NCBI GenBank assembly: GCA_001874155.1 | Contig: MPDB01000021.1 | Coordinates: forward strand, 1-33,727 | Direction: 5' to 3' | Length of the DNA: 33,727 bases | From: Vibrio sp. MedPE-SWchi | GTDB lineage: Bacteria > Pseudomonadota > Gammaproteobacteria > Enterobacterales > Vibrionaceae | In this document: in pieces, positions 7,525-15,440 of the stretch | Numbering within the stretch: the first letter of the stretch is position 1 | Layout of the letters: every line of letters starts with the position of its first letter | Position numbers and translations under genes: made by a program | The notes under the pieces: model-generated | The model's input: only the letters and a program-made list of their open reading frames with translations | What the model was told of the DNA's origin: nothing | The model's database searches: none

Positions 7525-9405
7525 TTAAACCTCTGCCATATCACCGTTGTTTTGTAGCCAAGAGCGGCGATCATCAGCACGCTTCTTACCGAGCAACATA
7601 TCCATCATCTCCATGGTCGCTTCGCTATCATCAATAGTGAGTTGAACCAAGCGGCGAGTATTCGGATCCATTGTGGTTTCACGCAACTGAAGTGGGTTCA
7701 TCTCACCCAGACCTTTGAATCGTTGCACGTTGATTTTAGCTTTTTTCTTACTCAGTCTTTCTAGAACACCTTCTTTTTCATCTTCATCAAGTGCGTAGAA
7801 AACCTCTTTACCACAATCGATTCGGAAGAGCGGAGGCATGGCGACATAGATATGGCCAGCTTCAACGAGCGCTCGGAAATGACGCGTAAACAGCGCACAA
7901 AGAAGTGTCGCGATGTGCAGACCATCCGAGTCAGCATCGGCAAGAATACAGATTTTTCCGTATCGTAAGCTTTCTAGGTTATCGCTATCAGGGTCAATAC
8001 CCAGAGCCACCGAGATGTCATGGACTTCTTGCGACGCTAAAACCTGATCAGCAGAAACTTCCCACGTATTAAGGATCTTACCACGCAGTGGCATCACCGC
8101 TTGGAATTCACGATCGCGTGCTTGCTTAGCAGAGCCTCCCGCAGAGTCCCCTTCGACAAAAAAGATTTCTGTGCGGCTAAGATCTTGTGCAGAACAATCG
8201 GTTAGTTTACCCGGTAGGGCTGGGCCAGAAGCCACCTTCTTACGCACAACTTTTTTGCTTGCTCGCATACGGCGGTGAGCATTAGCAATACAGACTTCTG
8301 CCAGTTGTTCGGCCAGTTGAGGTTTTTCATTGAGCCACAGACTGAAGGCATCTTTTACGACACCTGAGACAAACGCAGCAGTTTGACGAGAAGATAAACG
8401 TTCTTTGGTTTGGCCAGCAAACTGAGGGTCTTGAATCTTCACAGAGAGCACATATGAACAACGTTCAAATACGTCATCACCGGTCAGCTTCACACCGCGT
8501 GGCAGTAGATTACGGAACTCACAAAACTCACGCATGGCATCTAATAAGCCTTGGCGTAAACCATTAACGTGCGTACCACCTTGAGCGGTTGGGATAAGGT
8601 TAACGTAGCTCTCGGTGATCATGTCACCGCCTTCTGGCTGCCAAATAATGGCCCAGTTGGCCGCTTCCGTTTCCGCAGAGAACTCACCCGTAAAAGGCAC
8701 CTCTGGAATGACTGTATAGCCTTTCACGCCTTCAGCTAGATAATCTTTCAGGCCATCTTCATAGAACCATTTGTGATCATTACCATTAACTTTATCGCTA
8801 AAGGTAATTTCTAGGCCAGGACACAAAACGGCTTTAGCACGTAAGTTGTTAATGAGACGAGTAACAGAGAAGTTGCCTGAATCGAAATAGCTCACATCTG
8901 GCCAAAAATGAACGCTGGTACCTTTATTACGACGACCACAAGTCCCCGTTACAGTGAGCTCTTCGGCTTTATTACCGTTCTCAAAGGCCATCTCATACAC
9001 TCGACCATCACGGCGAACCGTCACTTCAACGCGCTTAGAGAGTGCGTTGACGACAGAAATACCTACGCCGTGTAAACCGCCAGAGAACTGGTAGTTCTTG
9101 TTTGAAAATTTACCACCCGCATGGAGCTTACAAAAGATAAGCTCAACACCTGATATCCCTTCTTCCGGGTGAATATCAACAGGCATACCACGCCCATCAT
9201 CTATCACCTCTAGCGATTGATCGGCGTGAAGAATTACTTGTACCTTTGAGGCATGTCCGGCTAGCGCTTCATCGACACTGTTATCGATAACTTCTTGACC
9301 TAAGTGGTTAGGTCTCGCTGTATCCGTATACATCCCTGGTCGGCGACGTACTGGTTCTAAGCCATTAAGAACCTCAATGGCTCCAGCATTATATTGTTCA
9401 GTCAT
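7525..9405 (-). CDS. parE: DNA topoisomerase IV subunit B
   Basis: ParE supplies ATP hydrolysis to topoisomerase IV. The 626-residue product (E. coli 630) shows the GHKL ATP-binding motifs (DNSVDEALAG, DDGRGMPVD, GGLHGVGISVVNALS), the transducer region, and the TOPRIM domain (EGDSAGGSAKQARDR and DADSDGLHI, the metal-binding acidic residues), then the conserved QRFKGLGEMN segment. The neighbours are parC directly downstream and yqiA 322 bases upstream. A candidate promoter lies in that gap (9569-9597). No sign of truncation. Confidence 0.98.
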   Translation of the reverse strand: MTEQYNAGAIEVLNGLEPVRRRPGMYTDTARPNHLGQEVIDNSVDEALAGHASKVQVILHADQSLEVIDDGRGMPVDIHPEEGISGVELIFCKLHAGGKFSNKNYQFSGGLHGVGISVVNALSKRVEVTVRRDGRVYEMAFENGNKAEELTVTGTCGRRNKGTSVHFWPDVSYFDSGNFSVTRLINNLRAKAVLCPGLEITFSDKVNGNDHKWFYEDGLKDYLAEGVKGYTVIPEVPFTGEFSAETEAANWAIIWQPEGGDMITESYVNLIPTAQGGTHVNGLRQGLLDAMREFCEFRNLLPRGVKLTGDDVFERCSYVLSVKIQDPQFAGQTKERLSSRQTAAFVSGVVKDAFSLWLNEKPQLAEQLAEVCIANAHRRMRASKKVVRKKVASGPALPGKLTDCSAQDLSRTEIFFVEGDSAGGSAKQARDREFQAVMPLRGKILNTWEVSADQVLASQEVHDISVALGIDPDSDNLESLRYGKICILADADSDGLHIATLLCALFTRHFRALVEAGHIYVAMPPLFRIDCGKEVFYALDEDEKEGVLERLSKKKAKINVQRFKGLGEMNPLQLRETTMDPNTRRLVQLTIDDSEATMEMMDMLLGKKRADDRRSWLQNNGDMAEV

Positions 9406-9727
9406 AATACGGAATTTACTTATTAAAGAATTAAGTTGTTACTTTGCTGTTTGCATATAGAGATGCGCTTTTTCTTCACTAACAGAAACAAGAGTGACGA
9501 TAACGCATTAAAAGTGACAGAATTGCTGAAACAATCAGCATTCACAACAACAAAAGTATAGGTAGAACATAGTCTGGAAGTGGCTCTCTTATGTCAAGAG
9601 AGATAGGTAAGTAACAAGTAAATTTATGACTCCTCCCTCAGTGATAAGGAGAAAGCAGGTTTACTCGCCAACATTAGGCTGCTGTTGGTCTTCCATTAAA
9701 TAGAAGTGACAGCGTGCTTTTCATTAA
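9406..9727 (-). other. 322-base gap between yqiA and parE
   Basis: No convincing gene is present. On the minus strand there are only very short frames (15 codons starting right after the yqiA stop, and an 11-codon frame). The gap carries one perfect 7-base inverted repeat around a TTGACA box (9584-9602) and is otherwise A/T-rich. It probably serves as the parE promoter and leader. Confidence 0.6.
9569..9602 (-). promoter_or_regulatory. candidate parE promoter with palindromic operator-like site
   Basis: A perfect TTGACA (9597-9592, minus) is followed after 17 bases by GACTAT, a 3-of-6 match to TATAAT. The -35 box sits in the middle of CTCTCTT-N5-AAGAGAG (9584-9602), a perfect 7-base inverted repeat. 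The hairpin lacks a T-run on either strand, so it looks more like a protein-binding site than a terminator. Confidence 0.4.
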
Positions 9728-10318
9728 TTACAGCGCAAGGAATTTAATAATTTCTTCCGGGTATCGTTCAAAGTCAACGAAACTATGATCCCCGCCGCTC
9801 TCAACAGTTTGTTTAGCTAAATGGTATCTTTCGACCGCTTGACGGTAATCCAGAACTTCATCTCCCGTTTGCTGTAGTAGCCAAAAATCCTTGGGATCTT
9901 TAATGGTAGCGACATCTAACTCTTTCAGTTGTTCTATATGTTTGGTCTCTAAAACATACGTTTGCTCGGTATAAGGATTGACCTGTTCACCTAAATAATC
10001 GACCAATAGCTCGTATGGCTTAACTGCAGGGTTAACCAAAACCGCCTTAAAGCCAAACTTTGCATTGAGCCAAGTCGAAAGGTACCCACCTAATGAGCTT
10101 CCTACTAAAGCGATATGATGATCATCTCTGTGATGCTCAACAATATCTAACAAGCATTGAGCTGTTTCTTGAGGAAAGCAAGGAAGCTGAGGAGTAACCA
10201 ATTTGATATCGGGCCTTTCGTTTTCACAATAAGCCTTAATCACATTCGCTTTATGGGATAATGGTGAACTGTTAAAGCCATGAATGTAAAGTAACAATGG
10301 CTTTTTACGTTTTGCCAC
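9728..10318 (-). CDS. yqiA: YqiA-type alpha/beta-hydrolase (esterase)
   Basis: This 196-residue member of the UPF0227/YqiA family has LLYIHGFNSSP (oxyanion region), a nucleophile elbow GSSLGGY and a C-terminal GGDHSF with the likely catalytic His; TGDEVLDY may give the acid. E. coli YqiA has esterase activity on short acyl chains and its physiological substrate is unknown. The start is GTG at 10318, two bases after the cpdA TAG, with GGTGGA about 8 bases upstream, so it is translationally linked to cpdA. Confidence 0.92.
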   Translation of the reverse strand: MAKRKKPLLLYIHGFNSSPLSHKANVIKAYCENERPDIKLVTPQLPCFPQETAQCLLDIVEHHRDDHHIALVGSSLGGYLSTWLNAKFGFKAVLVNPAVKPYELLVDYLGEQVNPYTEQTYVLETKHIEQLKELDVATIKDPKDFWLLQQTGDEVLDYRQAVERYHLAKQTVESGGDHSFVDFERYPEEIIKFLAL

Positions 10319-10320
10319 GA

Positions 10321-11148
10321 CTAGTATCCACCCGCAGTAAAGTCGGGCAAAAAGCTGTCATTAGGCAAGCGTTGTACTTTCGTCACTAGTTGACCATCAC
10401 TGTGAAGATCGAGTTCACGCCACCCTGGCGAGCACTTATCAAGGGCAAAGTCATCAGAGTTAGGCTTAAATTGAATACATGTTGAAGGCGTTGAGATCAC
10501 TCGAACACCATTGACCTCACGATCCATGTCTTGATGGACATGGCCACATAGAATCGCTTTCACATTGCTATGTTTATTAATAATCTGCCAAAGCTGCTCG
10601 CTATCCTTTAGGGTATGTTGATCTAGCCATGCACTCCCGACTAAGACAGGGTGGTGATGTAATAGTACCAAGGTATGTCTATCAGGGTTTTCGGTCAGCT
10701 TATCATCCAATAGTGCCAATTGACGATCGCTTAGACGTCCATGCGGCATACCGACGACCTGAGAATCAAGCATAATGATCTGCCAATACTCACCTATCAA
10801 TACATGCTCTAGGTGTTCTATTTGAGCCGATGGGAAAACAGACCCCATATTAGGCTTGTAGTCATGGTTGCCTGGTAACCAGTAGCAAGGCTTTTTAAGT
10901 GGAGCGATACCTGCCGCGAAATGCTGATATGACTCAACACTGTGGTCTTGAGAAATATCCCCAGTAGCCAGAATGGCTTCAAACTTCACAGCCGACTGCT
11001 CAACCATATCAACAACAGCATGAAAACTATCCAGCGTCTGGACACTAAGCAAGCTGCCATCTTCGGGAGCAAACAGGTGAGTATCTGTGATTTGTAACAG
11101 CTTTATCGCTTCGGAGTCTGCTGTGTTTGACGACAATTTCAAAATCAA
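10321..11148 (-). CDS. cpdA: 3',5'-cyclic AMP phosphodiesterase CpdA
   Basis: CpdA hydrolyses cAMP to AMP and so tempers CRP signalling. The sequence has the class III metallophosphoesterase motifs in order: ITDTHLF (D-x-H), ATGDISQD, LPGNHD, LLHHHP and CGHVHQD, and ends FTAGGY. It has 275 residues, as in E. coli. The start is uncertain: TTG at 11148 is used here, but TTG at 11142, six bases in, is better spaced (7 bases) from an AGG. The yqiB stop is 22 bases upstream and yqiA begins two bases after its stop, so it sits in the middle of the nudF-yqiB-cpdA-yqiA operon. Confidence 0.95.
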   Translation of the reverse strand: MILKLSSNTADSEAIKLLQITDTHLFAPEDGSLLSVQTLDSFHAVVDMVEQSAVKFEAILATGDISQDHSVESYQHFAAGIAPLKKPCYWLPGNHDYKPNMGSVFPSAQIEHLEHVLIGEYWQIIMLDSQVVGMPHGRLSDRQLALLDDKLTENPDRHTLVLLHHHPVLVGSAWLDQHTLKDSEQLWQIINKHSNVKAILCGHVHQDMDREVNGVRVISTPSTCIQFKPNSDDFALDKCSPGWRELDLHSDGQLVTKVQRLPNDSFLPDFTAGGY

Positions 11149-11170
11149 AACCTGAAAATTTACATTACGA

Positions 11171-11602
11171 TTAACGAATATTTATTGGAGATTGGCTAAT
11201 GCCGTGTTTGAGACAAAAGGTCAGCCAGTCTCCCAAAAAACGATTTATTTGTGCTTTTTCATCTTTCTGCATCATTCTAGCGTTTGGGTAGTCATATCGA
11301 GGTTTCACTCGTCCAAAGTTTTCGCTAGTAAAAACTTCAGCCACACGGGCATCGTGGTACAGCCTGACAGACATTTTAGGCAATGGAAATATTGGAACGT
11401 CATCACTCTGACAAACCTCCACTAAAGTTGTGTACTTTGTGACCTCGCACACATGCAATTGGTATGTCATGGCAGCCGCTTTATAACAACGAACATCCCC
11501 TACCTTCGTTTGTGCTGGTAGCAACGCGTTGAGCTTTGCGTAATTCGTCTCATATACGCGCATCAACTCAGCTAAATCAACATGATAGGGTTTGTTATCC
11601 AT
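11171..11602 (-). CDS. yqiB: DUF1249 protein YqiB, function unknown
   Basis: This 143-residue soluble protein matches E. coli YqiB throughout, with the conserved MSVRLYHDARVAEV and KPRYDYPNARMMQKDEK-type stretches near the C-terminus. I recognise the family but no reaction is established; its constant place between nudF and cpdA is the main clue to a housekeeping role. I choose ATG at 11602 (MDNKPYHVDLAEL), which overlaps the nudF TAA as TAATG, a coupling arrangement; a GTG at 11614 would add four residues. Confidence 0.9.
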   Translation of the reverse strand: MDNKPYHVDLAELMRVYETNYAKLNALLPAQTKVGDVRCYKAAAMTYQLHVCEVTKYTTLVEVCQSDDVPIFPLPKMSVRLYHDARVAEVFTSENFGRVKPRYDYPNARMMQKDEKAQINRFLGDWLTFCLKHGISQSPINIR

Positions 11603-12231
11603 TATCGTCGCCACTTGTCCGTTATCTCTTGAAGGTTAAGCTCTAACCATTGTAGTGCAATAATAGAAGCCCCATTCTCTAGCTGCCCAGAGCGCACTCT
11701 TTGATAGGCCTCTTCGCGAGCCATAACATGGACACGAATATCTTCTCCTTCATAGTCAAGACCATGAATACCCTGAGCTTTTGTGGCATCGACTTCGCCA
11801 ATGTAGACGTCTAGTTTCTCAGAACACCCACCCGAAGAAGGATAAAATGATGTGATTTTTTCAAGCTGGTCAATCTCTATTCCCGCTTCTTCAACCATTT
11901 CTCTACGGGCAACATCTTCGGCGGTCTCTCCAGGATCAATGATGCCGGCCACAATCTCCAACTGCCAAGGAGAATCATCTTCTAACGCTCCCACACGAAT
12001 CTGTTCAATAATGACCACCTGATCAGTGACAGGATCATAAGGCAAAACAGCGACGGCGTGCCCTCGTTCAAACATCTCGCGTTCAATCGGTTCACTCCAC
12101 CCGCCATCAAACAAACGATGGCTAAACTGGTACTTAATCATTTTAAAAAAACCGTTAAACAAGGTTTTCTTTGTTAGAATCTTGAGATCTTGCTGAGTAA
12201 AGTCGACCAACGTTTTATTCGAGTGTTGCAT
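11602..12231 (-). CDS. nudF: ADP-ribose pyrophosphatase (Nudix hydrolase)
   Basis: NudF cleaves ADP-ribose to AMP and ribose 5-phosphate. The Nudix box is complete: G-x5-E-x7-RE-x-V-EE-x-G with GIIDPGETAEDVARREMVEE followed by AGI. Length is 209 residues, as in E. coli. It is the first gene of the nudF-yqiB-cpdA-yqiA set and diverges from tolC across a 233-base regulatory region. Its stop overlaps the yqiB start. Confidence 0.96.
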   Translation of the reverse strand: MQHSNKTLVDFTQQDLKILTKKTLFNGFFKMIKYQFSHRLFDGGWSEPIEREMFERGHAVAVLPYDPVTDQVVIIEQIRVGALEDDSPWQLEIVAGIIDPGETAEDVARREMVEEAGIEIDQLEKITSFYPSSGGCSEKLDVYIGEVDATKAQGIHGLDYEGEDIRVHVMAREEAYQRVRSGQLENGASIIALQWLELNLQEITDKWRR

Positions 12232-12391
12232 CCGAGCGCCTCTTAATGTGTCTTTTGTATTTTACCTAGAGTTGACCCTAAGCACCAAGGGTAGATCTAA
12301 AATATTTGTACAATTATTACAGTTTTTTTTAAGCAATAACCGAGAATCACATACTTACCTGTCAACTGTATGTAAAAATATGCAAAATTTC

Positions 12392-12435
12392 GGGTAAATT
12401 ACCATCAATTTAGGGTAAACTTCGATTTGTTACCC
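12392..12435. promoter_or_regulatory. GGTAA/TTACC repeats upstream of tolC
   Basis: The nudF-tolC region contains GGGTAAATTACC (12392-12403, a near-perfect palindrome) and then GGGTAA (12413-12418) facing TTACCC (12430-12435) across 11 bases. These lie 30-73 bases before the tolC ATG. Clustered inverted half-sites of this kind suggest a regulator binding site, but I cannot name the regulator. Confidence 0.35.
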
Positions 12436-12464
12436 TCTTTATATATTAGGCAGGAATAGGAATA

Positions 12465-13775
12465 ATGAAAAAACTGCTTCCCGTATTCATCAGTGTTGCA
12501 CTTGGCAGCCTGAGTACATCAGCAATAGCGGATACATTTGCTGAAATTTATAACCACGCGAAAGAGAATGACCCTCAACTTCTCAGTGCCGCAGCACAAC
12601 GTGATCAAGCGTTTGAAGCGGTAACATCTAGTCGCAGTACTTTGTTACCACAAATAAACCTAACGGCTGGCTACAATATTAGAAATAGCGATCAGAGTAG
12701 TAGAGACTCTGAGTTGCTTACCGCTGGTATTAGTTTTTCACAGTCACTATATAATCGCTCTAGCTGGGTAACGCTTGATACTGCAGAAAAGACCGCACGT
12801 CGCGCCGACTCTGCATACGCAGCTGAGCAGCAGGGTTTGATTCTACGCGTTGCCTCTGCTTACTTTGAAGTCTTACGAGCTCAAGATAACCTAGAGTTCG
12901 TTCGAGCTGAAAAAGCAGCCGTAGGCCGTCAACTAGAGCAAACAAAACAACGCTTTGAAGTTGGCCTATCAGCAATCACTGATGTCCACGACGCACAAGC
13001 GGAATACGATGGCGTGCTTGCTAATGAGGTTCTAGCTGAGAATGACCTAGTCAATAGCTATGAGAATCTACGCGAGATCACAGGTCGTGAACACTCAAAT
13101 CTGAACGTTCTCGACACCGATCGTTTTTCTGCAAACAAAACCGCCGCTTCAGTCAACGCACTGGTTGAAGAAGCTGAGCAGAAAAACCTTAGCTTACTGA
13201 CTGCACGTATTTCACAAGACGTTGCACGTGATAACATTTCGCTAGCGAGCTCTGGTCACTTACCTTCAATTACACTAGACGGTGGATATGACTACGGTAA
13301 TGATTCTGATTTCGGTGGTACCTCACAGAGCTATACCAACAATGACTTCAATATAGGTGTAAATCTTTCTGTACCGCTGTATACCGGTGGCAGCGTGACA
13401 TCGCAAACCAAGCAAGCAGAATTCGCTTATGTTGCGGCAAGCCAAGATTTAGAAGCCACTTATCGTAGTGTTGTGAAAGATGTTCGCGCATTCAACAACA
13501 ACATCACGGCGTCTATCGGTGCTTTACGTGCGTATGAACAAACCGTTGTTTCCGCAAGCTCAGCACTAGAAGCAACAGAAGCAGGGTTTGATGTAGGTAC
13601 ACGTACTATTGTTGATGTTCTTGATTCAACACGTCGTTTATACGATGCCAACAGAAACCTTTCTGATGCTCGTTACAACTACATCATCAGTGTACTTCAA
13701 CTGCGTCAAGCAGTGGGCACACTGAGCGAACAAGATGTCGTCGATGTTAATGCTGGCTTAAAAGCAGCAAGCTAA
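12465..13775 (+). CDS. tolC: outer-membrane efflux channel TolC
   Basis: TolC is the trimeric outer-membrane duct used by tripartite efflux pumps (RND, MFS and ABC types) and by type I secretion. The 436-residue precursor starts with a signal peptide (MKKLLPVFISVALGSLS, likely cut after Ala22) and then shows the duplicated structure: DPQLLSAAAQRDQAFEAV begins repeat 1, and a second half from about residue 215 again runs helix, strand (PSITLDGGYDYG), strand (FNIGVNLSVPLYTGG), helix. It ends near residue 436, shorter than E. coli TolC, which has a longer C-terminal tail. AGGAATA precedes the ATG. A strong terminator follows. Confidence 0.96.
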   Translation: MKKLLPVFISVALGSLSTSAIADTFAEIYNHAKENDPQLLSAAAQRDQAFEAVTSSRSTLLPQINLTAGYNIRNSDQSSRDSELLTAGISFSQSLYNRSSWVTLDTAEKTARRADSAYAAEQQGLILRVASAYFEVLRAQDNLEFVRAEKAAVGRQLEQTKQRFEVGLSAITDVHDAQAEYDGVLANEVLAENDLVNSYENLREITGREHSNLNVLDTDRFSANKTAASVNALVEEAEQKNLSLLTARISQDVARDNISLASSGHLPSITLDGGYDYGNDSDFGGTSQSYTNNDFNIGVNLSVPLYTGGSVTSQTKQAEFAYVAASQDLEATYRSVVKDVRAFNNNITASIGALRAYEQTVVSASSALEATEAGFDVGTRTIVDVLDSTRRLYDANRNLSDARYNYIISVLQLRQAVGTLSEQDVVDVNAGLKAAS

Positions 13776-13793
13776 GTTTGATTCTATCGACAC

Positions 13794-13824
13794 AAAAAAA
13801 CCGCTGATAATCAGCGGTTTTTTT
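13794..13824. terminator. bidirectional terminator between tolC and hldE
   Basis: AAAAAAACCGCTGA (13794-13807) is the exact reverse complement of TCAGCGGTTTTTTT (13811-13824) with a three-base loop. It serves the convergent tolC and hldE genes. Confidence 0.95.
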
Positions 13825-13863
13825 ATTTAAGCATCATGCCCAGTTAGGAAAGTCAATTTACGC

Positions 13864-15294
13864 CTAACCTTTGCCGCCTTTGATCGCGTCAATAATTTCT
13901 GTTGTTGAACAACCATCTTCAAAATTCAGTACTTCAACTTGTCCACCCGCAGCAATGACCTCTTTGCCACCAGCGATTTCTTCTGGCTTGTAATCACCAC
14001 CTTTCACCAGCAGGCTCGGTAATACCTCAGAGATCAAACGCTGTGGTGTATCCTCACTAAATGGCACGACCCAATCAACCGCACCAAGTCCAGCAAGCAC
14101 AGCCATACGGCGATCCGTTGGGTTTACTGGTCGCCCAGGTCCTTTTAAACGCTTCACAGAATCATCGGTGTTCACTGCAACGATTAATCGATCACCCAGT
14201 TTCGCAGCATGATTCAGGTACGAGACATGCCCAGCGTGTAAGATATCAAAACAGCCATTGGTCATAACAACCGTCTCACCTTTTGCCCTTGCCTGTTTTA
14301 CGGCCTCAATTAATGCTGGCTCTAAAATCACGCCAAAGTCCGTATCTTGGCTACCATGAATCGCTTCAGCCAGCTCAATCGTTGATAACGTCGAAGTACC
14401 CAACTTACCAACAACAACACCCGCAGCCGCATTCGCTAAGGCGCAAGCTTCATCTAAGGGCTTTCCTGCGGCAACAGAAGCAGCTAAAACCGAAATCACG
14501 GTATCACCTGCGCCCGTCACATCATAAACTTCTTGCGCTTGTGTTGGGAGGTGAAATGGTTCTTCGTTTCGACGAAGCAGCGTCATGCCATGCTCACTGC
14601 GCGTAACAAGCAAAGCTTCAAACTCATATTTCTCAATCAGGGCCAAGCCTTTTTCAACAAGCTCTTCATCTGTTTTTACAGGACCTACAACATGCTCAAA
14701 TTCGGACATGTTCGGCGTAAGCAAAGTAGCACCGCGGTAGCGCTCAAAATCAGCACCTTTCGGGTCAATGAAAACAGGGACATTCGCTTGGCGAGCCTTT
14801 TGAATAAACTTCTGGACGTGCTCTAACGCCCCTTTCGCATAATCAGATAGAATAACTGAGCGAGACTTTGGCAGTGCCTGTTCCATCCTAGACAGAATCA
14901 GATTCTCATCGGTATTCTCAAACTTGTCTTCAAAATCCAGACGAATAAGCTGCTGGCCGCGGCTAAGAACGCGCAACTTGGTGATGGTTGGGTAGTCAGG
15001 TAAAGAGACGAAGTCACAGGTCACTTTTAGTGAGGATAACGTTTCAGTCAGTACTTTTGCTGGCTCATCATCACCCGTTAGACCAATGATATGTGCATTG
15101 CCACCCAAGGAAGCAATATTCATTGCTACGTTCGCCGCGCCACCAGGACGCTCTTCGTTGTTTTCTACTTTCACCACAGGAACAGGCGCTTCAGGGGAAA
15201 TGCGCCCAGTAGGACCATACCAGTAACGATCAAGCATCACATCACCGATGACAAGGACGCCTGAATCGCTGTAATCAGGTAGGATTGGTTTCAT
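13864..15294 (-). CDS. hldE: bifunctional heptose-7-phosphate kinase / heptose-1-phosphate adenylyltransferase
   Basis: HldE makes ADP-D-glycero-beta-D-manno-heptose for the LPS inner core: its N-terminal ribokinase-like domain (about 1-320) phosphorylates heptose 7-phosphate at C1, and its C-terminal domain (about 345-476) adenylylates the product. Visible motifs are [17 protein letters not shown] and [10 protein letters not shown] (sugar kinase signatures, catalytic Asp in GAGD) and [15 protein letters not shown] (nucleotidyltransferase HxGH). ATG at 15294 ([12 protein letters not shown]), with GGAG about 8 bases upstream, gives 476 residues (E. coli 477); an upstream in-frame ATG at 15336 has no support. 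It follows glnE, as in E. coli. Confidence 0.97.
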   Translation of the reverse strand: MKPILPDYSDSGVLVIGDVMLDRYWYGPTGRISPEAPVPVVKVENNEERPGGAANVAMNIASLGGNAHIIGLTGDDEPAKVLTETLSSLKVTCDFVSLPDYPTITKLRVLSRGQQLIRLDFEDKFENTDENLILSRMEQALPKSRSVILSDYAKGALEHVQKFIQKARQANVPVFIDPKGADFERYRGATLLTPNMSEFEHVVGPVKTDEELVEKGLALIEKYEFEALLVTRSEHGMTLLRRNEEPFHLPTQAQEVYDVTGAGDTVISVLAASVAAGKPLDEACALANAAAGVVVGKLGTSTLSTIELAEAIHGSQDTDFGVILEPALIEAVKQARAKGETVVMTNGCFDILHAGHVSYLNHAAKLGDRLIVAVNTDDSVKRLKGPGRPVNPTDRRMAVLAGLGAVDWVVPFSEDTPQRLISEVLPSLLVKGGDYKPEEIAGGKEVIAAGGQVEVLNFEDGCSTTEIIDAIKGGKG

Positions 15295-15440
15295 TGTGGA
15301 TCTCCAAAATTCATAACTAAACCGAGTGTAACACAAGCTTTTTTGTCACTAAACTCTCGGCTTCTATTTGTTCTCTGTATCAATTCAATCAAGCAATTCT
15401 AACCAAAAACGGACGATTGCTTTAGTAGAACCGTTTCTTT

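Noticed and set aside
9584..9602. Hairpin as a terminator for yqiA
   Set aside because: No T-run follows the stem on either strand.
9680..9727. Tiny 15-codon and 11-codon frames just after the yqiA stop
   Set aside because: No recognisable motif or consistent ribosome-binding site, and too short to distinguish from chance.
12232..12391. CRP site upstream of tolC (ATCACAT near 12347)
   Set aside because: Only one half-site matches; the other half lacks TGTGA at the required spacing.
14283..14826. Open frames antisense to hldE
   Set aside because: Shadow frames of the kinase domain; compositions are those of complementary strand coding.
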